DNA from: Trachythela sp. YZ-2020
Lineage: Eukaryota; Cnidaria; Anthozoa; Malacalcyonacea; Clavulariidae
Length of the DNA: 64,000 nt
Assembly: GCA_016169945.1 (NCBI GenBank)
Contig: JADLSH010000186.1
Span: forward strand, 310,001-374,000
Direction: 5' to 3'
Both the position numbers and the translations under genes were made by a program. Numbering within the stretch: the stretch's first letter is position 1; each line of letters starts with the position of its first letter. Under the pieces are notes generated by a model. It ran no database searches and had not been told where the DNA came from. It saw only the letters and a list, made by a program, of their open reading frames with translations. Below are positions 46,711-57,306 of this stretch, piece after piece.

Positions 46711-47681
46711 GTGCCAATACAGAATTCCGTTTGGAATCTCGCCAGCACCAGAGGAATTCCAGAGAAGGTTAATGCAGGCTTTAGAAGGTCTGGACGGCGT
46801 AAAGCCCATCTTTGATGATATCCTTGTCTTTGGTGTGGGAGAAACCATAGCAGATGCCACGAGTGACCACGATACGAAGCTAACAGCATTATTTGAGAGA
46901 TGCCGAGCCAAGGCCATAAAGTTGAACAAAGACAAGCTGAAGCTTCGTCTCCCAGAGGTGACGTTCATGGGACACGTTATCTCAGAGGAAGGCCTAAAGC
47001 CAGATCCCGCCAAAGTACAAGGAATCCAGGAAATGCCAAATCCCGAGAACAAGCAAGATGTGAAGAGACTAATGGGAATGGTTAACTACCTGCAACGGTT
47101 CACACCGAACCTGTCCGACGTATCAGCGCCAATGAGAGATCTTCTAAAGGAAACCAACCAGTTTCATTGGGATGAAGGAGTTCAAGGCCGACGTTTTGAC
47201 AAGGTTAGAAAGATCATCTCCGAGGCACCTACCCTGAAATTCTTTGACCCTAAGAAGCCAGTGGAGCTCCAGTGTGATGCATCTCAGAGAGGCCTGGGAG
47301 CATGTCTATTACAAGACGGGCAGCCAGTGGCATACGCCTCGCGAGCGATGACAGAGACGGAGTCCAGGTATGCGCAGATCGAAAAGGAGATGCTCGCCAT
47401 TGTGTTCGGCGTAGAGCGGTTCGAGCAATATGTGTATGGTCGTCCAGTGCATGTGGAGACAGACCACAAGCCACTTGAGAGCATCTTCAAGAAGAGTTTG
47501 ATCAGTGCCCTTAAGCAACTACAGCGTATGCTACTGAGGCTACAAAAGTTTGACTTGACTGTCAACTATAAGAAATGATCAGAGATGGTTCTGGCCGACA
47601 CTTTAAGCCGTGCCTATAACAAGCGCTCAGAAGCAGATACATCCGATGCAGAAGACGTAGTATGCGTCGATGACAACCTGA
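46711..47681 (+). pseudogene. Gypsy reverse transcriptase (N-terminally deleted) and RNase H
   Basis: Starts inside the palm domain: YRIPFGISPAPEEFQRRL, then PIFDDILVFG, where Phe-Asp-Asp stands for the usual YxDD. Fingers and the first catalytic Asp are missing. Thumb and connection (VTFMGHVISEEGLKPDPAKV) and RNase H follow with its acidic residues in LQCDASQRGLGACLL, IEKEMLAIVFG and VETDHKPL. A TGA at 47576-47578 interrupts YKK|SEMVLADTLSRA, which is otherwise continuous up to the CACTA-like insertion. Confidence 0.9.
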
Positions 47682-47999
47682 CACGCTTGTCAAAAATGCA
47701 CGCCAAAGCGCCAATATGCGATAGCTAATGTCCAGTGGTTATTCGAGTGAAATTATCCAAAATCTGTTGGTTACATAAAGTACTTGTTGATATTAATTCA
47801 AAATGGCGGACAAAAAAGGACTGAGTAATTCACAAGGAACGAAATAATCAACAAAGTTTTGAATCAAGATTGGAAAAATGGACGAAAATGAGGGGAGAAA
47901 TAATCAGCTCTGGTCTGAATGTGTCGGTGCCACCATACGGGCACTATTATACTAATTCAGTGCGATACAGTCTACTCTCAATTCTTCACTAATCTTTAA

Positions 48000-49685
48000 A
48001 GTGCACCTCACCTCAAATTTTTTTTTTGGCTTTATCAAATCTTGGGATCATTTCTAGTATATCCGTGAAATTTTTTTTTAATTTGGTCAAATCGTTCGAT
48101 TTTTATGGCGTTTTGAACTTAGCTATCGATGGTCCTTGGCCGTCGTATTTCATACCCACAAAGAGCCTGGGTCTAGCCCATTTTCTGACGTCACGCAAGG
48201 TAGTCGGCATTTAGCTTTGATCGGCTTGTATTCAGTTCGCCATTTCGGCTTTGCTTGCCTTGAATCAATCGAAGTTTACACTGTTTTTTTCTGGCTATCA
48301 TGTCTAACCATGAACAGACTAGCACACAGGATATATATAATTGCTATATATGGATAGAATCAGCTTTAGAAGAGCTATCTAACAATATGCCGCATTAAGC
48401 TATATCTGTAAGACTGTATTATTTAGTTCGAGTACGTTGAAAATCCAACTTCGCACGCGTGTAGGCATCTAAAACTACAACTTGTTTACACGATATAGGT
48501 CACTGCTATATATATACCAAAATATCGCCTTTTTCTGGGCTATCTTTTGGTATGAAGCATGAGAATATATCTTGATTATTGACTTCAGGCGCGTCAAAAA
48601 AGTTTACCCCTACTACAGCACAATTAGTACACACGATATATTTTCGTCGTTTGACCCGCGAAACATACATCGATTTTCGTGCACATTTCCTTGAGAACTA
48701 CATACGTTTCATACATCTAAGATGCGTAGATCGAAAGCTCTGTTCAAGAGAAACATTTTACGTACAGTTTCGTGCTTGTAGGTCTGATATTGGCTGAGTT
48801 ATGTCACTTATGAAGCGATATCCAAATGGAATATTACTCACAAGTCTTTCGCAGCGCCAATGTGACCGCGGCGCGAAATGAACTTAGTAAAATATATTTA
48901 AAGCTATTTTGTTGATAAACACATGTTTTATGCATGGGTATAGCTGTAGGCATGACGAACACGCTCATAGTTGTTTCAAGGTTGTAGATTAAAAAATTAC
49001 AAAGTTATACGGGCAAATAGATCGGTTGTATATCTCTTTAAACCGGTATCCGTTCTTTAAAGTCCTGCGCTTGAAAGCTGAAAACATACAAAATTTGTAG
49101 TAATGTTTGAATGGAAATACACAAGCTATATAGACATATCATACATGAAAATAAAGCTCTCTTTATGACGGGATAGCTATTGGTTATTTCAAGTTCGTAG
49201 TTCATTATTTATGAGGTATTCGCCCACAGGCAAAGTGTACTAAAATTCAACGGCACTAAACTTCTAAAAATACATAATCCCGGGGAAACATACATCGATT
49301 TTCGTGCACATTTTCTTGAGAACTACACACGTTCTATGCATGTAAGATGCATAGATCGAAACCTCTGATCAAGAGAAACATTTTACGTACAGTTTCGTGC
49401 TTGTAGGTCTGATATATCATATGTAGATGGCCGACAGTATACAGGGAATTTGCAATGTGGGCCGAAAGTTTATTTTGACGAGTCCCTTGCGTGACGTCAC
49501 GAAATTTACTCGTTCCAGACTCCTCGTAACGACGGCCAAGGACCATCAAAAAGTGCTTTTTGCCAACTTTAAACTGCCATAAAAATCGAACGATTTGACC
49601 AAATGAATTAAAATTTTCACGGATACACTAGAAATGATGCCAAGATTTGATATAGCCAAAAAAATTTTTTGGGGTGAGGTGCACT
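48000..49685. mobile_element. TTAA-flanked transposon with 200-bp inverted ends
   Basis: Flanked by TTAA (47996-47999; 49686-49689), which is single in copy 1 (AATCTTTAAACAG). Ends AGTGCACCTCACC and the inverted copy, extending imperfectly for about 200 bp (both arms contain TGACGTCACG and GGCCAAGGACCATC or its inverse). A 130-bp direct repeat lies inside (48657-48792 and 49288-49415, with CATCGATTTTCGTGCACAT). No coding. Confidence 0.8.
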
Positions 49686-49874
49686 TTAAACAGAAACAAA
49701 GGTTAATGGCAACTATACAGGCGAAGAAGTACTCACAAATTTTAATGAACGTATCTGTCAGATGTGAAGGATTATATGCTTTGGTACATTTAATTATTGA
49801 CTTCAAACATTCTATTCTATCTTTATTTTTTACCTATACTTATAAGATTCCTCTTATATATACACAACTACGTG

Positions 49875-50189
49875 CCAGACTGGAAACTTTGCAAATGGCG
49901 CGGAGAAGAAAATTGGACGATATTTTTTGGCGCGGATATATATTAAAAAGACTAAAATTTGCGCGTATGGCTTTTTACTTTGTCACGACGTTACTCCATC
50001 TTATAACAATGTGATGTACAGTAACTTGAATTTATAAATTACTATACAATTGGCGCGGATTTTAAGCCCAAGAGAAATTTTAACCGCGTATGGCAAACAG
50101 TTTTTACAGTTTTTGCGCGGATGCGGATGATCTCACAAGAAATGGCGCGGGGAAGTTCTTCTCCGCGTACTACAAAGATTCCAGTCTGG
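49875..50189. mobile_element. hAT-like miniature element, 315 bp
   Basis: Ends CCAGACTGGAAACTTTG and inverted CAAAGATTCCAGTCTGG, flanked by the 8-bp duplication ACTACGTG (49867-49874; 50190-50197). Copy 1 has a single ACTACGTG at the equivalent place. An 8-bp duplication fits hAT. It is rich in TGGCGCGGA-type motifs. Confidence 0.85.
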
Positions 50190-51250
50190 ACTACGTGTAG
50201 TATTTTATAGATAGTAAATTTTGTTTACAAATGTGTACCTATTATGCAGATTTTCAGTGCATATATATTTAAAAACATGGTTTTAGGTCCTATGAATTTT
50301 CAAACTTAATAACATGTATATACGTTCTTGCAGACAAATGTTAATGAAATTTGTAAACAAAATTTACCTATATTTATGCCACCACTGAGCTGATCGTTGC
50401 ACCAAACTTATCTAAGAGGCTGTTTATCTGGGGCCAGCTGAGTACCAGGACTGGTCCTGGCTAGGCGAGGTCATTTCTTGACTCACCGGGTATCATGCTT
50501 AAACTGGGTTGGTACTGTATTTGTCATGTAAACATAGGTGAAACTTGTTTCGGCAATGTGAGCTAGCCCGGATATGGCAGCTGATTGGCCTCCATATAAA
50601 CAGGCACCAATCTGTTCCGCTTGGTTCAAAGCCTGTTAATTTTCTCTGAATAGTGCAAATCAGGCAATAAGCCACTTCCAGGCAATATGCTAAATGGCTT
50701 ACTGTGTAAAATGGAGATCATATTATACCCACTTTACACAGTAAGCCATTTTGAGTAGACAATACAAACAACTGGGTTTTATACATGATTTTATTTCTCA
50801 GAAGTGTCATCTACAAATTATGGTGTTTAACATACTGTACTGAAACTAATGTACTTAAAAATTGGGATGAAATGTACATACAAATACTAATACAATATGC
50901 TGTAAAATTTAAAGTATTTTGGAAAATATAATATTCAAGGTTGTTCAAATGCAGTGTTTTTTGCTAAGATTGTTCAATTGGCTCACTCTATAATTTAACC
51001 CATTAGACAGAGTAACAAGAGTTAACAAGAAATATTGGATGTACAGTATCATAGTTATTGCTCAAAATCCCATCCCTTCACAAGTTTTTATCCTCTGGAA
51101 TATTTTAAGACAGAGTATAACAAGACATATATGTCATGTAGTTTCGTTAAGCCATTAGAGTGCAAGACCCTTCCCAATTGAGAAGTAAGAGTAAAATAAC
51201 AAAATGAGGTAGACTGCAGCTTAATTGGAGAACAAGGCGCATTGGCATAT

Positions 51251-51343
51251 AAGAACAAATGAGGGTTGTTTCGCGTGTGCCTAAAAGATATAAACAAAAT
51301 CTCGACGTTTCGAGCTAAAGTCCTTCGTCAGGAGAAATTAATT
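51251..51343 (-). mobile_element. 93-bp insertion with hammerhead-ribozyme-like core
   Basis: Flanked by the 12-bp duplication GCATTGGCATAT (51239-51250; 51344-51355), single in copy 1. On the minus strand it reads TCTC, CTGACGA, a short possible stem II, then CGAAAC and GTC, GAGA. CTGANGA and GAAA are the hammerhead core, and TCTC/GAGA could form stem I. Penelope-like elements and retrozymes are known to carry such motifs; related but degraded segments are in the Penelope copies at 9658 and 12068. Stem II is weak, so ribozyme activity is only a hypothesis. Confidence 0.6.
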
Positions 51344-51440
51344 GCATTGGCATATAGTTGTTCATTGAACGCATAGACAGAGTATAATATCAAAGTTGGG
51401 CGCATTGCGGTAAAGATCTGGGACTACCCAAACCTCGTGG

Positions 51441-51599
51441 GATCTCACCTTTTTCAAGCGAGATCTCAGGAACCGGGCCAGCCCGCTTGTCCATATAAAC
51501 ACACAGTAGTTTTTACCCTAAAATCAATTACACGGCGAGATCTCGCTAAGCGGGCTGGCCCGTTAAGCGAGTCAGCCCGGCTTCCATATAAACAGTCCC
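51441..51599. mobile_element. Remnant of the Harbinger-like miniature element
   Basis: Right part of the element seen whole at 18260-18680, ending CATATAAACAGTCCC next to TAA. The left part was lost in the deletion peculiar to copy 2. Confidence 0.75.
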
Positions 51600-52133
51600 T
51601 AAGACAGAGTAAAATTACAAAGTGGTTGCTTTAGGTCTCAATGTGGCTTAATGGGTTAACAAGCTAGAGACATGGGCAGATAGTCTGGATAACCCATTGA
51701 CACCCAACACTTTCCCCTTGACGAGTAAAACTGGCTGGCGTTAGAGAGTGTGAAATGAGAAAGTGGGTGCTTTAGAGCACATTGTGGTTTATGTGTTAAT
51801 AAGAAAGGGACGAGCATGATTGCATGAATCCAGGTCTCAACACTACTTCTGCCTCCACCTGCCTAGTAATGTCATCATCTACTAAATAATCTCCAAGCTC
51901 CCTCACTAATTAATCTGGTCAAATGCATGTCATATTTTTCAATAATTTTGTCCTCATGCACATCAAATATTATTGACAATGTTCACTTCTCTGCGTATGA
52001 CCATATTACTGAAGTATATAGATACAATGCACTCCCAAATCACCCATGGAATAGGTTCTATTTACATTTGAGAGAAGCAAAAATAGCAAGTATATATAAA
52101 CTATAGTAGGCAGAATGAGAAAGACAATGCTTA

Positions 52134-52794
52134 TGCATCAGTCAAATCCAAGCGTGCCCACCCCCCCCGGGGCAAACCCCCGGGCTTTTGACAGTTTTGC
52201 GACAAATTCCAGGGGGCAGGGATAAAAAACACGTGAAAATGCCCCGCCGCGGGGCAAAAAATCAGTAGCAAATCCCCCACCCCGGGGACAGCTGGACTGT
52301 TTGGCTAAGAAGAGTAGGTTATCCAACTACCTGAACATAAAGAGAATACTTTCTTCGACGTTTCGAGCGAATGCCCTCTGATTAATATATCGCCCAAGTA
52401 TTTCACCTGCGTTGCAGGCTACCAAATATTGTGTGTCATACTCTAGCGCGTTTTGCTGTCGTCATGCTCTAGCGCATGTATTTTTAAAGTTTGCGGTGTG
52501 GTTCGAATTTATGCGTTTGTAGTGGTTTTTGAAATAAAACAGAAAAAGCTATATATATATATATATATATATTCTACAATATTAATTTATTAAATGTTCT
52601 GAAACTGGTATTGTTTTGTTTTATATTATTATCAAGTTATCGGTGATCGTAAAACCTCCAAATCCTTAATTTCAAATACCCCGCCCCCGGGCAAAGGTTA
52701 GAGTTCAAATGCCCAACCCCCGGGACGTGCTTTACAGGAAAATGCCCCGCGGTGGCCCGGGGGGGGGATGGGCCGCTTGGATTTGACTGATGCA
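52134..52794. mobile_element. Harbinger-like miniature element, C/G-rich ends
   Basis: Ends TGCATCAGTCAAATCCAAGC and its inverted copy, followed by runs of C (CCCCCCCCGGGGC), flanked by TTA (52131-52133; 52795-52797). 661 bp; TTA duplication fits PIF/Harbinger, though the palindromic TGCA tip leaves a little ambiguity. Inside is an (AT)n run (52549-52572) and a segment GACGTTTCGAGCGAATGCCC (52365-52384) related to the Penelope tail. Absent from copy 1. Confidence 0.7.
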
Positions 52795-52806
52795 TTATTA
52801 CACAAT

Positions 52807-53261
52807 CGAGGGGTCCGTCACGGCAGAAATCTCGTACACTCGACTCAGAAATCAGGTTCAGAAATCAGGTTCAGAAATCAGGTTCAGAAATCAGGTTCAG
52901 AAATCAGGTTCAGAAATCAGGTTCAGAAATCACTGAAATCAACTAGAAATAAGATGATTTCGAAATCAGAAATCACAAAAATACTAGTGAAAGGCTTGAA
53001 TAGAATGACTGTGGGAACGAAATTGTGACCTTTTTGCGTTTTTCTGACGATATTTCATAATTTTCACGATATTCCGATTTCAAATTGCTCCAGAGTTTGG
53101 TAAATGCTTTACAAACATTAAAATATACCAACACTGCTGTAACTGATATCTTCCGGAAATCTTGAAGTCAGTGTTGAAATCAGTAGAAATCACGAAATCA
53201 GCTCAGAAATCAAGTGATTTCGAAATCTCGTACGCTTTGGACGGTCGTGGCGGACCCCTCG
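52807..53261. mobile_element. hAT-like miniature element, 455 bp
   Basis: Ends CGAGGGGTCCGTCACG and inverted CGTGGCGGACCCCTCG, flanked by the 8-bp duplication TACACAAT (52799-52806; 53262-53269). It carries a 13-bp minisatellite. Absent from copy 1. Confidence 0.8.
52846..52932. repeat. 13-bp minisatellite
   Basis: About 6.6 perfect units of CAGAAATCAGGTT inside the hAT-like element. The frame across it is a repeat artefact. Confidence 0.95.
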
Positions 53262-53909
53262 TACACAATAATATAATAGCCTACTTCACTAAATTTGGCG
53301 ACGTTTGTTGATATATAGTTTACTTAACTAACAAACAAGTTATTTTACCTTTTCATCTAGTTTTCGCCCGGGCCTGCTTTTTCATCTCCTCGATAGCTTT
53401 CCAATTCATTCTTTGGAGCTTCATATATTCGGCGACATTGAAAAGTTCATATTGATGTCCCGTGCAAACGGCATTTTTTCGCCGTGGTTTAACGAAAATC
53501 CAAAAACAAAAACGATAGGGTTTTAAGTTGACAATATGACTTCACAAAAATCGAAAAAGTTTAACAATCGGATCAACAATAAAAAACTTAAAGCAAGCCG
53601 AAAATTGCGAACTTTTAGCAAATTTCGCGAAAGGGCGACATTCGCCCGCACGCCTTGCAAGAAGACTCCTTCACAAACAAAGCAAACAGCGTAACTTTGG
53701 TATCGAAATTATCCTTGAAAATCCCTCTTTCAACCCCAATAGGTTTCGTATTACCTTGAATGACCCTAATTGTTCAAGGGCCAAAATAAATTGCGCAATT
53801 TTCGAAGTGAAATTAGTCACCAGTCTTTCGATATTTTGCGCACGGAATTGCAGAAAATTTGTCACACTTTTGATTGGCGCTTTGGCGTGCATTTTTGCCA
53901 AGCGTGTGA

Positions 53910-54654
53910 AACGAGAGACAGAGAAGGAAGTTGAGGATATCAACATGATACAATACCTACCAGTTACAGAAGCAACGCAGGTTGCCATCCAAACAGCCAC
54001 TGAATCTGATGGCAATCTAAGGGAACTGAAGTCTACCATTAGAAAAGGTTGGCCAGCCACGAAAGAGGAAGTCCCAGCCTCTATTAGAGACTACTTTCCT
54101 TTTAGGGATGAACTTACCCTACAGAATGGCCTGATATTCAAGGGAGAGAGGCTAGTAATACCCACAAGCATGAGAATGGACATTCAACGAAGATTCATAA
54201 GAGCCACATTGGAGTTCAAGGATGTCTCCGTAGAGCGAGAGAAGCGCTATATTGGCCCAATATGAATAGAGATGTAGAGCAATTCATCTCCAAGTGCGAC
54301 ACATGTAACAAACATCCAGCTGTTCAAAGTAAAGAGCCCTTGATTTGTCATGAAATTCCATCCAGGCCTTGGGAGAAAGTCGCTGCTGATCTGTTTGACT
54401 TCGAAGGAAAGGACTTCCTTGTCACCGTTGACTATTACTCTAGCTTCTTCGAAGTTGACCGACTACACTCAAAAGGGGCTTCAGAGGTCATCAAGAAGCT
54501 AAAAGGTCACTTTGCAAGACATGGCATCCCCGATCGTTTCATGTCAGACAACCAACCATTTACATCTTTGGAATTCGAGGACTTTGCGAAAGAATATGGT
54601 TTCGAACAAATAACGAGCTCTCCCAATTATCCACAGTCAAACGGAAAGGTGTAA
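53910..54654 (+). pseudogene. Gypsy integrase, zinc-binding and catalytic core
   Basis: After the CACTA-like insertion coding resumes with KRETEKEVEDINMIQYLP. A one-base shift near 54197 separates SMRMDIQRR from the zinc-binding block HKSHIGVQGC ... CDTC. The catalytic core follows: ADLFDFEGKDFLVTVDYYS (first Asp), FMSDNQPFTS (second Asp), SSPNYPQSNGKV. The codon right after GKV, where the catalytic Glu is expected, is TAA (54652-54654). Confidence 0.9.
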
Positions 54655-55354
54655 AATGCTGTCAAGACAGCCAAGCGTCTAATGAGGAAGGCCGAAGTAT
54701 CGAAGAGTGATCCATACTTGGCGTTACTTGACTGGAGGAACACCTATACTCAACACATCGCCTGCGCAGAGGCTCTTCAACAGAAGAACAAAGACATTAC
54801 TACCGACATCCAACGAGCTGCTAAAGCCGAAAGTTCCTGACGACGTGGAAGAGAAAATGAAACATCAGAAGGCCAAGCAAAGCATTAACTACAACAAAGG
54901 CGCAAATGAGCTAGAAGAGCTTCGCCCGGGAGACATTGTCCGACTCCAACCCACTAGATCTGTAGGTAAGAGCAAAGATTGGTTACAAGCTAATGTGGAA
55001 GGAAAGGTGGATATAAGATCTTACCAAGTACGTACGGAAGACGGGCGAGTATATCGACGCAATAGAAGACACCTTCGACGAACGCGCGAGGTAATACAAC
55101 CGCGAGCGGAATCGGTTCCACAGCCCCCATGTCGTTTCAATGTATCTTCAGAACCAGCAATCTCACCACCCGCTTCTACAACCAAGCCCGCAGCTGAAGA
55201 CCAACGCCCAGTGAAACCTGCGAGCAACACCGCAGTTCAACCAAGTGAGCAAACACCAGCCTCTCCTGGAACGATCAAGCCAAAGGAAGTGACACCACAA
55301 CAGACGATTACACGATCAGGACGGGTTGTGAAACCTCCATTGCGTTTTATGTAA
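54655..55354 (+). pseudogene. Gypsy integrase C-terminal domain
   Basis: Coding goes on with NAVKTAKRLMRKAEVSK and LDWRNT, then shifts frame near 54742 into TSPAQRLFNRRTKTLLP, and on to RPGDIVRLQPTR and a Pro/Thr/Lys-rich tail ending RSGRVVKPPLRFM at a stop at 55354. RSGR.V..P is the usual end of Mag-like pol proteins. Confidence 0.85.
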
Positions 55355-55480
55355 GATAACCTACGAACAGGACATTTCATGGTGGTGCTATACTATCAAT
55401 AGAACAATCAGGGTCTGAGTTAGTTTATTACCTGGACATTGACATTCAGTTATTAATGTTAGATTCAGTTGTCTCATTAT

Positions 55481-55491
55481 AGAAGGGAAGA
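55481..55491 (+). promoter_or_regulatory. Polypurine tract
   Basis: AGAAGGGAAGA directly before the TGTAAC start of the 3' LTR; the primer for plus-strand synthesis. Confidence 0.85.
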
Positions 55492-55656
55492 TGTAACGAT
55501 ATTTAATATGTTAATTATGCGTCTATGACGTAAGGCACGAATGTTTTGAACACGTTGTAGAATACGAGACGGTAAAAGTTAGTAAAGTTTTATTTGTTAT
55601 ATTCTACGGATCTTTACTTGTTTTATGACTTAACTATTAGCTAAGACAACGATACA
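55492..55656 (+). repeat. Gypsy 3' LTR
   Basis: 165 bp, identical to the 5' LTR except for two bases; followed by the duplication CTCTC. Confidence 0.95.
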
Positions 55657-55760
55657 CTCTCTATCCAATAAAAAGTCGCACACCCAACAAGCAACACCGC
55701 GCGGGATGCGCACAGGCACCACCATAATCGTATCACTCTTCAATTTCTTATTTTGCCTGC
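55657..55760 (-). pseudogene. LINE reverse transcriptase fragment continuing across the Gypsy insertion
   Basis: Minus strand reads CWVCDFLLDRE up to base 55657, which joins QRVKLARDCF at 45178. The pattern W-x-x-DFL-x-x-R-x-Q-x-V is the conserved step before motif B in CR1-like reverse transcriptases. Beyond about 55760 no LINE coding was recognised. Confidence 0.7.
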
Positions 55761-56562
55761 CTACTGACGTACTGTAGTGTTGTATGTCTATTTTAACGCT
55801 TATACAGAAAAAGGCGATGAAAACACTTTCTTGCCAATGAAAGATACTTACATGTGCTCAGTTTACTTAATTCATTGAAATAAAGATATATTCTTTTCTT
55901 AAGAAAAGATCATGAAGAGGTCGATTTGATATCACAAGAAAGTTATTCCATAGAAACGCAATACTGCTAAAGTACAAATTTCTTAAGATTTAATTTTACA
56001 TAGGTTTGGACGTAGAAAATATGTCACTAAAATTGGAAAGCCCACTCCATGTTCTAAAGTCTCCTTATATCGTGTTATAAAAAGGAAGCCCCGGTTATGT
56101 GGTGTTCTGAAAATCAGAATACATTAAAATCGTCCCAAAGTACATCAAATGACATTTGACCATTTTTGAAAGGCCCACATGCAGTATTCAATGTATATTT
56201 CAAGTTTTCAAAACACTCACCTGCACATGTCTTCACTACCTATTGGTTCACTTACGAACTCAATTCCTTAAAAATTTCATTTCCGTAGAAAAATTCAAAA
56301 TCTTAACTCGTTTTCATGGAAAATAAATACTAAATATTTTGAATTCAAAATGTACACATACGAACTATATAAAAAGTTCATCAGAAAATTATTCTCTAAA
56401 AATATAATTTCCGCAGAAAAATCAAATTTCCGTTGGTAATTTTAAAGGATAATGTGAAATGGTTATTACGGAATGTTAGGAATTTTTCCTTAAAAAGGAA
56501 TGTCTATGTAATCTCGAAGGAATTTCAATTTTGTTCTTAACTACACTGTTTAAGAAAATTAC

Positions 56563-56762
56563 CTTTCGTGAGATCAAGAACGTCATTCCTTTTGTAATTT
56601 GCCAAGCAAAATAGATCAAATTTTTTGGACCAAACACTTGCGAAAGATCTGCCATTAAAGACTCTTCTTCCACGCTGTACAAGTTTCGACTACTTCGTAA
56701 GAATTCTCGAAGATTTCCATTTGGACAATATTCCATTATTATCCACAGGTTTGAACTTTTAC
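56563..56762 (-). CDS. Receptor tyrosine kinase, hinge and C-lobe start exon
   Basis: 200 bp, acceptor CAATAG before base 56762 and donor GTAATT after 56563. Encodes KSSNLWIIMEYCPNGNLREF, a Ser/Glu-rich kinase-insert-like stretch, then IYFAWQITKGMTFLISRK. MEYCPNGNL is the hinge; the helix E block leads directly into IIHRD of the next exon. The upstream exons (glycine-rich loop, catalytic Lys, transmembrane, ectodomain) were not found before 64000. The order and spacing resemble FGFR and RET kinases. Confidence 0.9.
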
Positions 56763-57297
56763 CTATTGAAAATTAACGACACACATACAATTATATGTAT
56801 AGGAAATCACACGGTTCGAGAAGTATTCATGAAAAATCGCACGCGTGTTTGGCGAATCAATATCTATAATAACGCAAGTACGTAAGCACGAACAAGCGCT
56901 ATTTCCTTTGATTTTTCATTAATACTTCGAGAAAAAGCGTTATTTACTTTAAATATAATTTTTATAACAAATAAATAGCAAGTAAACAAAAACGAAAGTA
57001 TGTCTTTCAGTTCCAATCCATGCTTGGCGTTCTTGAATGTCAATAGTTTTAGAAAAAAGCGATAAAACGCTTTGACACTTTGCGTTGACATGCGTTGATG
57101 TCCCCGTGTTGTACCACATGCGCTCGGTGAGAGCAATCTCATGTGTATAAATACGGTTGTCATCTCGTATCTACACGTACTAAGCTGCATTGTCGAGGCG
57201 TTGCACGCCGTCGTGCATGTCTGTAGATAGTACTATATATATATTTCTAAAATTCATTAATTATTCATAAGCAAAATACAAAGGAAACTCATGACCC
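56763..57297. other. Kinase intron sequence, nothing recognised
   Basis: A 108-codon minus frame at 56864-57190 has no recognisable domain and no matching splice sites. No repeat boundary. Confidence 0.4.
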
Positions 57298-57306
57298 GTA
57301 GCGGAT

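Larger units (their letters stand above)
47682..53906. mobile_element. CACTA-like transposon, copy 2, inserted in the Gypsy pol gene
   Basis: Ends CACGCTTGTCAAAAATGCAC and inverted CCAAGCGTG, as in copy 1, flanked by the 3-bp duplication TGA (47679-47681 and 53907-53909). Removing the element plus one TGA restores the Gypsy frame (DDNL then KRETEKE). It is 6225 bp against 3447 bp for copy 1; the difference is made by five extra insertions and one 435-bp deletion. No transposase. Confidence 0.85.
45179..55656 (+). mobile_element. Ty3/Gypsy retrotransposon (Mag-like), interrupted
   Basis: Two 165-bp LTRs (TGTAAC...GATACA) enclose a primer site, gag-protease, reverse transcriptase, RNase H and integrase, in Gypsy order. 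The zinc-knuckle spacing and the small LTR suggest the Mag/K02A2.6-like lineage. Without the CACTA-like copy inside it (47682-53906) and its extra TGA, the element would be 4.25 kb. It is inactive: a deletion removes the first part of the reverse transcriptase, plus stops and frameshifts. LTRs differ at only 2 of 165 positions, so the insertion is fairly recent. Confidence 0.9.
42408..56562 (-). other. 14.2-kb kinase intron filled with nested transposons
   Basis: Bounded by the donor after 56563 (AAG then GTAATT) and the acceptor TTGCAG before 42407; phases join as ISRK|IIHRD. It contains LINE, Gypsy, CACTA-like and several miniature elements described separately. Despite this, the flanking exon ends look intact. 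Confidence 0.85.

Noticed and set aside
52768..53028. 86-codon frame with repeated residues
   Set aside because: Generated by the 13-bp minisatellite inside the hAT-like element; periodic peptide is an artefact.
56864..57190. Upstream kinase exon candidate (108 codons, minus)
   Set aside because: No glycine-rich loop or catalytic Lys motif and no splice sites in a phase fitting the exon at 56563-56762.
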